DNA of 64,000 nt from contig NC_089184.1 of the NCBI RefSeq assembly GCF_947507565.1, positions 1,922,001 through 1,986,000 on the forward strand, given 5' to 3'. Under the pieces are notes generated by a model. It had not been told where the DNA came from. It searched no databases and saw only the letters and a list, made by a program, of their open reading frames with translations. The position numbers and the translations under genes were made by a program. Shown here one piece after another: positions 22,820 to 34,211 of this stretch; the first letter of the stretch is position 1; each line of letters begins with the position of its first letter. The DNA is from Oscarella lobularis. Its lineage: Eukaryota; Porifera; Homoscleromorpha; Homosclerophorida; Oscarellidae.

Positions 22820-23344
22820 TGAATAGAGATTCCAAAAAACGAGTTCTTCAGCTTCACGTTGGGAACGACAACTACGTTGTGAGACACTGGACGCCTAAAG
22901 ATAGGGATCCTGTTGTCAAAATCGTGCGGGATATTATCGTTTCTGTGGGAGTGCAATAGGAGCCAGAGGGACAACGACACAGAGACGTTCTTCATGTAAA
23001 AGATTGCTACTTGAAAGATGACAAAGGCGAATTTTTCGCCATCGAAGATGTAACAAATGGAAAGGCCGAGTTATTTGGGTGTGGGACGTGTCCAGAGAGC
23101 GAGGCGAACCGAGCGTGGAGGTGAAAAAAATGTATCTGAAGCCGGAGGCGAGAGGAAAGGGAATTGCTCGAGCAACGCTAGCTATATGATGGAAGAGAGG
23201 ATTCGACGTAGAGATTTCAAAACGATTTTCTTACAAACAAACACCAACCTCGAGAGGGCGCGTAGGCTGTATGAAGCAGCCGGATACGTCAAATCACACG
23301 GAATTATTACTGTAGGCAACACTATTGAAAAAACGCTTGATTGA
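22820..23344 (+). pseudogene. GNAT copy 4, multiply broken
   Basis: It starts with an aligned ATG (MNRDSKKRVLQLHVGNDNYV). It has an in-frame TAG at about 22957, a deletion around the GYYDVS motif near 23080, and a further frame break near 23185 before the C-terminal RRLYEAAGYVKS. It is the most degraded member of the array. Confidence 0.85.
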
Positions 23345-23663
23345 AAAATAAAAATTTGTGAGCACTGTACCGCCAAATCATTTGCTTTTAGAGTCAAAGT
23401 CCCTAGTCCACCTAGAAGAGTATGTGTACCAATGTCACGGTTCATTTCCCCGCCTCGCTTGAGATCACGAATAGCCCTAACAGTAGCAAGAAAGAAATGC
23501 TAAGCTGACGCTTTCTCAACTCACATCACTGCGCGACGATCAGAGCGATTCGTACACGCATCTTCGAAGTAAATCATTCATAGGTTGGTTCTTATACGTA
23601 CGTACCCCCAGTCTGCAAGGCGTGTGCGAAAGAAAAAACGACAAAAAAAAGCCAGTGGCTTTG
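23345..23663. other. Intergenic between GNAT array and HSBP1
   Basis: The 3' flanks of converging genes. No supported ORF or repeat was seen. Confidence 0.4.
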
Positions 23664-24102
23664 TCAGCTCGATGTCGCCTCGTCTCCATTCGCGCCCTCC
23701 TCCGCTTTGCTCTGTTCCTCGACGCCCGCCTGTTTCATCAGCTCCCCTATGTTTTTCTCGAGGTCGTCTAGACGACTGCTCATATCGTCCAGTGGGAGAA
23801 GATCGTGCGAGTCAAGGTTATTAATAGTCTATCGCCTACGAAATTTTCGCGTCACTGCGACTCTACGAGAAGGATATTTCTTCCGAGGATTTGGTCCGAC
23901 ATCGTTTGGAATTTGTCTTGCTAAAAGAATCGACTCCTATACAAAGCGTTTGATAGTGCAGAAGCGGATACCATTTGTTGAAGGAGGCCCTGAACCTGCG
24001 CGAAAGGAACAAAAGCCTTTCATCTCGAAAACGAGCGAGAAATCGCCTTACGAAACCAGAAAGATCTTGAACGTTCTCCGCTTGACCCTTATCGTCGCTC
24101 AT
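23664..24102 (-). CDS. HSBP1: Heat shock factor-binding protein 1
   Basis: Small coiled-coil protein. HSBP1 binds the HSF1 trimerisation domain and is a regulator of WASH-complex assembly. Four exons (24102-24052, 23995-23972, 23920-23878, 23791-23664) give about 81 residues. They begin [20 protein letters not shown] and continue [19 protein letters not shown], then [18 protein letters not shown]. Heptad hydrophobics are preserved and the length matches vertebrate HSBP1 (about 76). Intron 3 appears to be an AT-AC intron; with it the frame is exact. The gene starts 117 bp after the furin-like gene stops on the same strand. Confidence 0.93.
23792..23877 (-). other. Putative U12-type AT-AC intron in HSBP1
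   Basis: Read on the minus strand, the intron begins ATATCCTT, exactly the U12 donor consensus, and ends CAC. A branch-like CCTTGAC lies about 20 bases before the end. No GT-AG pair joins the two exons in frame here. Splicing A|TG gives Met before DDMSSR, where vertebrates have Ile. Confidence 0.7.
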
Positions 24103-24218
24103 CGCTGAAAGAAGAAGTGTTGCCAGTGGCGAAAAACGCACGCTACTGACGCTAGCAGTAGCGCGCTGCTCCCCCGGAAGTGGACAGTAAACAATTTTTG
24201 AAATTACAGTACTTGCTG

Positions 24219-26899
24219 TCATGCATTAGTAATGCCGTGCTTGTCTTTGTTAAAATCTTCTTCTTGCTCCTCGTCGTCGTCGTTTCCTCTAGGCGATTTT
24301 CTCTTCAATAGTTCCATTGCTTCTTTGCCTGTGATTTTTGCATCATTCCATTGTTTTTTCTTTTCTTCATTCCAGTGAGAAGATCTTATTGCCACAATCA
24401 AGAGTACTAAAACGATAAATGAGCCGCAAAGGCTCACAGCCAAGAGAACTGCAAAGACACAGTCACAGTGCTCTGTCAATGGACTGCCAGTCACCATTTC
24501 TGTACTACCTGCAGTTGACAAAAACGTCTTACGAGAAGAATTGCTTAGTGACGACCTTCTAGCATCGTCGTCGGCGTCGTCATCAAACGCCACTGGTTCC
24601 TTCGTACCGTACAAAACGAGAGTCCAATCAACTAACTCAGGATTGACTCGAGCGCCTTTGTGTTCAACAGACAACGTCCAAATTCCCGCCGGATCTTCGC
24701 CCCAGTTGTGAGTCGTCATAAACGGCCATTCATGAAAACCCGCCTGGCTCTTGTCGTTCGGTCGATAGTGAAGCAACTGGGAGCGCGTACCGCTGGGCGA
24801 CGTGAGAGCAATGCTGATCGATCCTCGGGGATTAGCATAGATGGTGACGCGAGCCTGAACGTGCTCGAGGTACCGCACCTCGGCGTCGCTACCTCGGCAT
24901 CCGTCCGTGCTCAGACGAAGTTCAAGTCCGGCAACGGGAACGGAATGCCGCCTGCGCTCCGACACTTCGCAGACGTGCTGCGACGGCACGGTCGTCCACA
25001 GACGAGCGTGATTGACGAGAGACGCGGCATCAATAATGCCGTAACCGAACTTGTGGCTCACTTTCCGACCGACACCGTTCGTCGTCCAGTCCAAGCCATT
25101 TGGACTAACAACGCGCGACGAGCGAACAACGATATGCTGCACGTCGCGCCAGGTTAAATCGGGGCTAAAAGAGAAGATAAATATTAGTTTGATTTCAGTT
25201 TTGTGTTGTCACTTCGCTTCCAAGGCCAAAGCCAATAAGCCAGCTGCTAGAGGAGCCGATGCCGAGGTGCCGCTGTGTTCCGTCGTGCACTTGCCGTGAA
25301 GATCGGTCGATGACTGTAAGGAAAAGGAAAATCAACCTAGAGATGGCGTCGATGACGTTAGAAAGCTTCTCGACGTCATCGATGCTAACATTCCTTTGCG
25401 CTCTTACGATCATCTTTGACGGATTGTTTCCGCTGCTAAATGTCGACGCCAACGTCGACGAGCACGATTCGAGATACCAGGGCACGACGCCGGAGCTTGT
25501 CGCCGAGCTGATCGATAACGTGTAAATGCTGTTCGTGTAACCGTCGCAGTTGCAACAGTCGTGATCACGACCCCCGTTGCCAGACGCCCAGACGAATATC
25601 GAGCCACGTCCGTTGCGGCCCTACACGGAACGTTCTCTTCCCATTCCGATTCGGCACGTGCATTTCGACAGACCTTTTCAACGCCGTCCTTCAGTACTTG
25701 GCGGGTGAGACGACCTGGTCCGTCGACCGTTGCTCCGTCGTCATCGGGACCCCAGCTGCTGCTGTAAATGTCTACGTGCTGCGGATTCAATCCGAGAGAG
25801 CGAGCTTCGGTTGAATCGGTGATGACGCCATCGAGCATGCGAACACCTAGATATAATAGGAGAGACGGTGGACGTTGTGCTCGTACGAACTCCAGCTGAC
25901 TTGCCTCCGATTTTTGAACTGAATGCGACGCCTACTCCACATATGCTGTTTTTGGTCGCAGCTACTTCGCCAGCGCACCGTGTGCCGTGCCTTCAAAAAT
26001 TAATTTAGCGAATATCGTCTATCAGCGCTCAGCATTATACCTGTTTTCTTCATACGAGGAATACGTGTACCTCGGGAAGGGGTCTTCGTCGTTGTCATTC
26101 GCATCGTAGCTAGCCTGGTCATCCTAAACAGAATAAGGCGTGTAGCACGAAATTTAGAGACCTCTGGTAATCGTACGTAGTTGTCTTTTATATCTGGATG
26201 AGTGTACTCAATACCTAACGAACACCGAGGAAGAAAATTGTCGGTATTGAAGTCAAACTGGATGCGACTAACCGTCGTCGAGAATACTAACGACGACGTC
26301 CTTTCCACTGATGCCCTGCTTCCAGACAGGCATTACGTTGTGATCCATACCGTCAGGACGACGCTGAAGTTGCACGATTAAAATTTGTCTGCATTGGATG
26401 TTTCTTACCAGATACCATTGCCGTGGCCAAAGAGGATCCTTTGGAACGCTAAACTCTCTCTTCACCCTTTTACGCCCGACTTGCTGCTCGACCCATTGTA
26501 CCTAGAAACGGATCTCAGATATATATCCGCCTCCTCCATCATTGTCAGTCCTCTTTCACCTCCGGTTCAGCGCGCAGACGACGCGTTAGCAAGTGGGCCG
26601 ATCTCTTTGATCGACGAGGGTGCGAAGGACGAACAAACGAGAAAAAAGACTCGAGGGAACCGATCTGAGGCAAAGGAGATACGAGTAAAGGCGGGGATTG
26701 CGTTTCGATCAATACTCACCAAGCCGCGGTTCACGTAGCCGTACTTCTCTGCAAGCCGATCGGCTTTCTCTTTTCCCCCGTCCAACTCTACTATCCATTC
26801 GTTTGTGAAGTACGCATTCTCGTTGGCCCCAATCGCTGCGACGGCGCAACAAATGAGAAAAAACAAAAACGGGAGCAGTGTCGGCTCATCTCCTCTCAT
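24219..26899 (-). CDS. Furin-like proprotein convertase, membrane-anchored
   Basis: Kexin/furin-type Ca-dependent serine endoprotease that cleaves after paired basic residues in the Golgi. The first exon (26899 down to about 26720) has the signal peptide and prodomain start. A dibasic activation site VGRKRVKR follows near 26465. The catalytic triad is Asp in VVVSILDDG (about 26270), His in HGTRCAGEV (about 25990) and Ser in [11 protein letters not shown] (about 25250). The oxyanion Asn lies in WASGNGG (about 25575). A P domain follows, then a membrane segment ([20 protein letters not shown], about 24430) and an acidic Lys-rich tail ending KHGITNA. There is no Cys-rich region, so the architecture is simple furin without furin repeats. 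About ten short introns interrupt the catalytic half. Confidence 0.92.
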
Positions 26900-27171
26900 C
26901 GTCGGGTGCGAATGAAACGCAGACGTAAAGTAAGGCTATTTATCGGCCCGTTATTAGTTAGGGGCACTGCTTTATAACAACTCCTACTCTGCTAAGATTA
27001 CAGCAGTTTAGAAATAAGTTTACATATTACGTGAAAGCGTACATTTACTAAAGAGCAACTGTTACGTCCCAATTTATTTTTATCATCACGAGTTGAAGAA
27101 TTCATCGACAAACGAATTCATGTACACGACTTCTTACTTTTCGATAAAATGTTGACGGAATATATAAAATC
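26900..27171. other. Intergenic between two convertase genes
   Basis: Promoter region of the furin-like gene and 3' flank of the PC5/6-like gene. A GATAAATAG element on the minus strand near 26937-26945 could serve as a TATA box. Otherwise featureless. Confidence 0.35.
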
Positions 27172-30100
27172 CTACAGACGATCTCCGGCCCGATTCAGCT
27201 CTTCGTACTCGTCGTCGTCGGACCGATCGCCGGAAAGACTGAACTCGGCGTCGGTCGTCAGCGGATGGTACTTCGTCACTTTTCTGCACCAACCTGGACG
27301 CGACGACGACTTGGCAACGACGATCAAAAGCACGATAACTGCAATTCCGATGACGCTTCCTAAACAGAGTCCCGCACGTTACGTCGAATCAACTGACCGA
27401 ATGCTGAGTCCACTTACCAATCACGGCAATCAAATAGCGACGTTTCGGTTGAGAGGAGGCGCCGATTTTATCAGGAGTCGAAGTGCGATGCTTGTCTTCT
27501 GTTGGAGAAGTTTCTAGAGAAGACCGGCTGTCAGCCCGTTCGGTCGCAGATCCTGGGATTTGAGACGGAACGATGCACTTCGTCGTGTGAAGACTCTTCG
27601 AGCAGTCGCAGCATCGAGCCGATTTCGAACGAATCTCCTTGTCCGAGCAACAGCGAAGACACCGGCTAGTCACCTTGTGAAAAAGACGCGCATCTTGGCA
27701 CGACAGACACGAGGCAGGACCGTCGCCGTTGCACGACAAGCACGACGAATCGCACGGTCGGCAAGAGTCGTCTTGGGCGCGATATTCGTTCGACTTGCAT
27801 TCAGAAACGCATCGGCCTTCGTAAACGACTCGATCGGCGGTACAGGCGAGGCAGTCTTGTCTACCACCGCCAGAACAAGTCCGACAGTCGACGTGGCACT
27901 TACGACACGATCGGAATTCTTTGTAATAGCCGATAGGACAGGCCGTCAAGCATTGGCTGCCGTCGAAGAGAATCTCCTTCGTCTTACAGCTAACGCACGA
28001 ATCGCGTCCGCCGCCGCGACACGTCTGACACGACTCGTCGCATTGTTTGCACTTGCGTGTCGTTTCGTTATGGTGAACCGTTTCGTTAGAGTAAAAGCCT
28101 CCAGGACAGGTCGACGAGCATTTTTTCTCGACGAGGACGGCGTTGCCGAGACACTTCGTACAGTTCGTCTCGAGCGGTCCGTCGCAGGCAAGACAGGATC
28201 CGTGGCACGGGCTACAGCGTCGTCCGTCGTCGACTTGCTCCACGTACATTCCGTCGGGACAACGATCGACGCACTGGCCGTCGAATTTGATCAATCTCTC
28301 GACGCATTTCAGACACGCGTTGCTGCTCGGTCCTCGGCACGCCGAACACGACTCGTCGCACGGCCGACACGTCTTGTCCGCCGAGTCGTAGTAGCCGTCC
28401 GGACACGAGTCGACGCACGACGTCGATTGTGCGAAGTAGAAGAATCGGGTCGCGCATTCGGTGCACTCGTTCGCCGTCGGACCGTCGCACTTGGCGCATC
28501 GGGCGTCGCAGTCTCGGCATCGACGATCGACGGAACTGGCGTAGCTTCCGCTTTGGCAATGTTCGACACAATGCGAGCCGTCCAAATAGGCCGTTTCGTC
28601 CGCGCACGAGAGACAGTCGTCAGCGTCGTCGCCTTCGCACGACTCGCACGAGGAATGACACGGCAAACACGAATCGAGCTCGACATCGAGCCAGTAGTGC
28701 TGAGCAGGACAACTGGAGACGCACGAGCCGTTGAACACTTTAAGATCGTCCGCACACTTGGTACACGCTACTCTGCTGTCGTTGTCCCCGTCGGACATTT
28801 CGTCCCCCTCGGACACTTCGCATCGAAGGCATTCGGCTTCGCACGAATCGCACCGCATTGCTGTACGATTGACGTAGTATCTGTCCGGACAACGCGTCAA
28901 ACATTCGCCGCTTTGCGTCAGAAGAACTTTTCCGTCGGCGCAGCTCGTGCACGTTTCGCTCGCGCCGTAGCACGTATGACAGGCGTCGCTACAGGGACGA
29001 CAAACGTGCGTCGAATGATCGTGCCACGTTCCGGCTGAACAGGACGTCGCGCACGACGGTCCGTCGCGTACAAATGTCGGGTTGCACGACAGACAATTGC
29101 TGGCGGATAGAATGCAAGCTCTGCACGCTTTGTCGCATTGCTGGCACGTTCTCGTCGCTTCGTCAGCGTACATGCCTTCGGGGCAGCTCGCCCCGCACCT
29201 ACCGCCGCTGAGAACCAAGTCGTCTGAGCAGCTGGTGCAGTCCGTCTCGCGAGAACCCGAACACGTTTCACAAGTCGAGTAGCACGGTTCGCAGACGCTT
29301 TCGTCGACCTTGGGATGATGTTTCGCAGGGCAAACCGTTACGCACGTTGTCGTCATCTGATGGAAATAAGTTCCATTGCTACAGGATAAACAATCGGTTG
29401 CCAAACCGCCGTCGCAGTTGGCGCAGGCGGCGTTGCACGGCGCACACTTACGCGCCGTTTCGTCGTAGTACTGACGATTGGGGCAGTCTTTTGACGGCAC
29501 GCATTGACCTTGGTTCAATTCCAAATTGTGCTCACAGCTGAGGCAATCGACTTCGTTGGGACCGAAACAATTGAAGCAAGAAGCGTGACACGTGCGACAC
29601 GTCGTCTCCGCGGCGTACGTACGATTCGGACACGAGTCGAAACACGACGACCTATGGAGAAACTTTCCTTTCGAACACGTTAAGCAATTGGATTCGCCGC
29701 CAGCCGTGCAATTCTCGCACGCTTTCGAACAAAATCGACACACTCCGGCATCCGTCGCCGCGTACGTGCCGGACGGACAGTCGCGTCGACACGACGATTC
29801 GAATAGAAAAAACGGTTTTCGACACGCCGTGCAATTCGTCGTCTCGCCGACGCAACGCTCGCAATTGACGTCGTCGCATTTTGCGCACGTCCCGTCGACA
29901 GCAGTTACGTATCCAGTCGGGCAATCGTCGACGCATCGACGATCAAAGAGCAATAGTCCCTGTCGACACGAAGTGCAGTGCTCAGGTCCCCCCTGATCAC
30001 AAGTGAGACACGTGTCGTCGCACTCGCCACACGACATATCGATGTCGTTCGCCCATTCCGACTCGGCGCACTCATCAACGCACGTCGAACGACGCAGATA

Positions 30101-33100
30101 ATACTCGTCGTAGCATTTCGTGCAGTCGTTTTCCGTCAATCCCGCGCACTCGGCGCACGGCGATCGACACAACGCGCACGCTTGCGTCGAGTTATCGCCG
30201 TACCATCCAGACGGGCACGTCGACGCGCAACGGCCGTAAGATAGAAACTTCGGCGACGTGCACGACAAACAGTCGTACTCGGTCGGACCGTTACAACTCC
30301 GGCATCCCTTGTGACACGGCAAACATTTTCCGGCGTCTTCGTATTGCCCTTCGGGACAGAAAAAACGGCACGTCGAGTTCTCGAGAACGTAGAATTCGCG
30401 ACAGGCGACGCAGCTATTCGGGCCCGCGCCGTCGCAACTTCCACAAGACTCGTCGCATTCCAAACACGTTTGCTCGGCAACGTCACCGTAGTAACTCTGA
30501 GGACAACTGTCCACGCAGCGCGAGTCGGAAAGGAAGAGCGGCGTTTGACACGACGTGCACTGATCGTCGGACGGACCGTCGCAATCGTCGCAACTCGCGT
30601 CGCACTTCTTGCACACGTACTCGTCGCCGTCGCGAAACTTGAAAAAGCGGACGGGACACGAGTCGAGACAGCGACCGAGGTGGAAGGCGAGAGGAAAGCG
30701 ACAGGCGTCGCAATCGTTCGAACCCGGTCCCGAACACGAGCTGCATGTCGAATTGCACGACTCGCATCGATCGGTCGTCTCGCGATACGTGCCGGGAGGA
30801 CACGACTGGAGGCATCGACCGTCGTTGAAGACGAGTCCCGTCGCGCACGAGAGACAACTTTCCGGTCCAGAGTCCTCGCACGTCTCGCAATTGGCGTCGC
30901 ACGGGCGACAGGCGGGCGCGCCGTCGTCGGTGAAACCCTGATAGTATTTATCGGGACACGTCGGCGTGCACTCGAACGTGTCCTCCACCCAAACTCGCGT
31001 CTTGTCGCACGCCAGGCAATCGGTCTTCTCGTCGCCGCGACATTTCGCGCACGTCGCGTCGCACGAACAGCACTCTTTCGTTCCACGCGACGACGACGAT
31101 AAATACGTCCCGTCGGGACACTGTTCCACGCATCGACCGTCAGCCTTTGCCAATCGCGGCGAACAGGTCAAACACTGGTCGGCATTCGCGCCCGAACACG
31201 TCGAACAGGATGAATGGCAAGAGAGGCAGGACGCCGGATTTTTTCGAGTCGTAGCCAAGAACGATCCGGGCGGACATCCCTCGATGCACGCTCCGTTGGA
31301 AAGCGTGAAATTCGACGGACAGTTCGAACAGTCCGTCGGCATTTCTCCCGTGCACGAAGCGCAGCTCGAATGACATAGCAAACATTCCTTACTCTCTTCG
31401 TCGCCGTACAGGCCGTCCGGACAGGCGGCGACGCACCGCGCGAACCCGTCGTCGCCGTTGAGACGATAGTGTCGGCACTGGTTGCACTCGTACGCCTCCT
31501 CGCCCGAACAACCGCCCTCGCATTCGACGTGACAGCGTTGTTCGTCGCGTTGCGGTCGTTCCTTCGTTCCGTGAAGAACGAGAGTCCACTGGACGAGTCG
31601 AGCGGTCGTATACGATCCCTTTTTCTGCACTTCAAGCGTCCACTCGCCGTCGGGATTCTCTTCCCACACGTGAGTCGTCATGAACGGCCAGCCGGAGAAG
31701 CCCTGACTGGACGAATCGGCGACGCGAAAATGCAGCAATTGCGACGCCGTTCCGCTAGGCGACGTCAATCGAAAGGCGACCGATCCGCGACGATTCGATT
31801 TGAGTGTAATTCGAACTTGAACGTGCTCCAAGTAACGAACTTCCTTCTTGTCGCCTTTGCATCCGTTCGTCGTCAGCTTGAACGTCGCCGACGACGACTT
31901 TATCTCTTCGTTGATGTATTTCGGGCCAATTTCGCATATGCCTTTCGGAGGAACTGTGGTCCACGTCTTCGCCAATTTCACGAGCGCCGTCGCGTTGATG
32001 ATGCCGTAGCCGAACTTGTGACTCACTTTGCGACCGGCTCCGTTCGTCACCCAACCCCTGTCGCGAGGATCGGTGAGACGACACGATCGCACAGTCAAGT
32101 GCTGCATGTCGCGCCACGTCAGTTTGGGACTGCAAGAGAAAAAGACTCAATGCAAGACAGCAATAAGTAATGAGTCTGGGAGCCTACTTCGCTTCGAGTG
32201 CGAGAGCAAAAATGCCGGCAGCCAAAGGAGCCGAAGCAGACGTCCCCGTGTGTCCTTTTGTGCACTTGTGATGAAGATCCGTAGTTACCTAAATCAATAA
32301 ATCAATAAATCAATAAATGAACAAATGAATAAAGCTTTTGTACGATTTGCTTCTGTGAGTATCCTCCGCTACTGTACGTTGAAGCCAGCGTTGACGCACA
32401 CTGTTCCATGTACCACGGCATGCCGCCCGTATCAGTTGCTGAGCTGATTGATAGCGTATATATGCTGTTGGTGTAGCCGTCGCAATTGCAACAGTCGCCC
32501 GACTTCCCTCCGTTTCCTGACGCCCAAACGAAAATAGACCCGAGACCACCACGTCCCTAGTAAAAAAGGAAGACCGACGTCACTTCCTTTTTTTCCACTG
32601 CGATTCTCGTGTACCTTTGCTACGCCGTCTGCAAACGCTTTCCTCGCCAATCGTGCCGGTCCGTCTACCGTGCGACCGTCGTCGTCGGGACCCCAACTGC
32701 TACTGTAAATGTCAATGTACTGCGGCTGAAGGCTCAGCGAGCGGCCCTCGACGACATCCGTCACGTCGCCGTCTAACATGCGAACGCCTAAGCAACAAGA
32801 ACTCTTGGTCGGATACTTGGTCTCCTCCCTGTTTCTAACCCACCGCCTATATTCGCATTATACGCCACACCCGCGCCACACACGTTGTTCTTTGCAGCAG
32901 CCACTTCGCCAGCGCAACGCGTCCCATGTCTCAATAATAAGAACAAATTAATTAAACGTATTAATAATGTATTATCCTGCTACCTGTTTTCATTGGAGTA
33001 ATCATAGCGAGGCATAGGATTGGCGTCGTTTGAGTTATAATCGTGGCTTGCTTTTGCATCCTACGTAGAGGAAACGTTTCGTTGCGCATGGGAACACTAG

Positions 33101-34007
33101 GGCGGCAAGCTGCGTACGTAATTGTCCTTTAAATCGGGATGATTGAGTTCGATTCCTTGTCAAAGAAAACAATAACTGCATGATTGAAGCGACATCGAAG
33201 GTTTGTCTTTACCGTCGTCCAAAATAGACACGACAACTCCCTTTCCAGAGTAACCCTCTTTCCACGCCGGTACGACGCTATGATCCAATCCCTTTGGACC
33301 TGACGCCTGACCAACGTTCAGCTAAAAGAACAATTTCTTCTCTCTCCTCTCCTTTGCAATTTGACTTTGCTCACCAAATACCATTGTGATGACCACAGTG
33401 GATCTGTCGGCATCTTGAAGTCTCGTTTCACGCGCTTTCGAACGACCTGCTGTTCCACCCACCGCACCTAAAGAGAATTCAATTGACGATCTCATTAACT
33501 AATTAATTAAACCCTATTACAAACGATCGTCCTGCTAATTTATTTGTCGATTAACTATAATACGTACATACCGCGACGTCACGAGAAAAAGCAAAATTAG
33601 CAAATCAGGGTTCATGTCGTGCAAGGGGCCCCCGCGCGAGGAACTACACTGTACTGTACAATAGGGTCGTCGCTCGTTTTTCTCGCTTACGTTCGAATCG
33701 ACGACGAGGCGTACGGTGTGCTCGTGTGCCGCGCGTCGCGAGCGACGCGGATGGGCGAGTCGTTTGAAGTGATAGAACGTATCTAACGTTCCGACCTGCG
33801 CGAGTAGAGTTTACCGAAGAGGACGCGTGTCGTTTCCGGCTCGCTCACTCGTCCCACGTTCGTGAATCCGCGCATTCTCGCTATTCTGTCCGCCATTTGG
33901 GGACCGCCGTGTATTTCCACGGCCCAGTCGTTCGTGTAGGTCAATTCGGATGCGGCGACGGAACAGTAGAATGCGACAAAAACGGCGAACAATTTAGCGT
34001 CCGGCAT
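27172..34007 (-). CDS. PC5/6-like proprotein convertase with 26 furin-type Cys-rich repeats and membrane anchor
   Basis: About 2,100 residues. ATG 34007 ([17 protein letters not shown]) gives a signal peptide and prodomain ([20 protein letters not shown]). The activation site is [10 protein letters not shown] at about 33430. The triad is SILDDG (about 33220), [11 protein letters not shown] (about 32930) and [11 protein letters not shown] (about 32240). WASGNGG holds the oxyanion Asn (about 32520). A single 4.7-kb exon (about 32133-27421) encodes the P domain and then the repeats. The last exon completes a membrane helix spanning the junction (RRYLIAVI then [16 protein letters not shown]). It also adds a cytoplasmic tail with the acidic cluster SDDDEYEEL. 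Vertebrate PC5B has the same plan with about 22 repeats. Upstream in-frame Met codons exist but would spoil the signal peptide. Confidence 0.92.
27590..31545 (-). repeat. 26 tandem furin-like Cys-rich repeats
   Basis: Each unit is about 45-55 residues with the pattern CxxC-x3-CxxC-x6-CxxC ending in CP-x-G-x-Y. I counted 26 units from [16 protein letters not shown] to the last, irregular one, which ends in extra cysteines (CCSDKEI, CCDCSK). Unit 19 has an acidic insertion ([13 protein letters not shown]). In PC5/PACE4 this region tethers the enzyme to heparan sulfate and TIMPs. Confidence 0.88.
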
Positions 34008-34211
34008 TGTGTCACGAAGACGCTTTATACGCATGCGTTGCCACTCGCGTAATCTTGATTGATTCAATACGTTCGCTGTCCACAACAGCGAATCGTTTTT
34101 CCGAGTCGTTCGCTTTAGTAGAAGAGTAGTCGACATCTAGGAAAATTTTCGACTCAGCTAAAGCGCGTCGTGGCTCACATTGAACACCAGAACGCCGAAA
34201 CGACATGCGGA
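34008..34211. promoter_or_regulatory. Divergent promoter between PC5/6-like gene and RGP1
   Basis: Start codons at 34007 (minus) and 34212 (plus) leave 204 bp for two opposing promoters. No TATA box is obvious. Shared regulation is inferred from spacing only. Confidence 0.4.

Larger units (their letters stand above)
20448..23344 (+). repeat. Tandem array of four GNAT gene copies, ~0.75-0.83 kb unit
   Basis: Four copies end at 20978, 21728, 22515 and 23344. Copies 2 and 3 also share downstream flanks (21729-21880 versus 22516-22680). Whole-unit tandem duplication therefore made the array. Copies 1-2 are intact and 3-4 are decaying. Confidence 0.85.

Noticed and set aside
27560-29038. Long plus-strand open frame (492 codons) opposite the convertase repeats
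   Set aside because: It is the antisense shadow of a GC-rich Cys-repeat exon. It has an Arg/Thr/Val-rich, domain-free translation and no splice signals.
27590-31545. CRISPR-like or satellite DNA reading of the regular spacing
   Set aside because: The periodicity is at protein level (Cys pattern) with diverged DNA between units, not direct DNA repeats.
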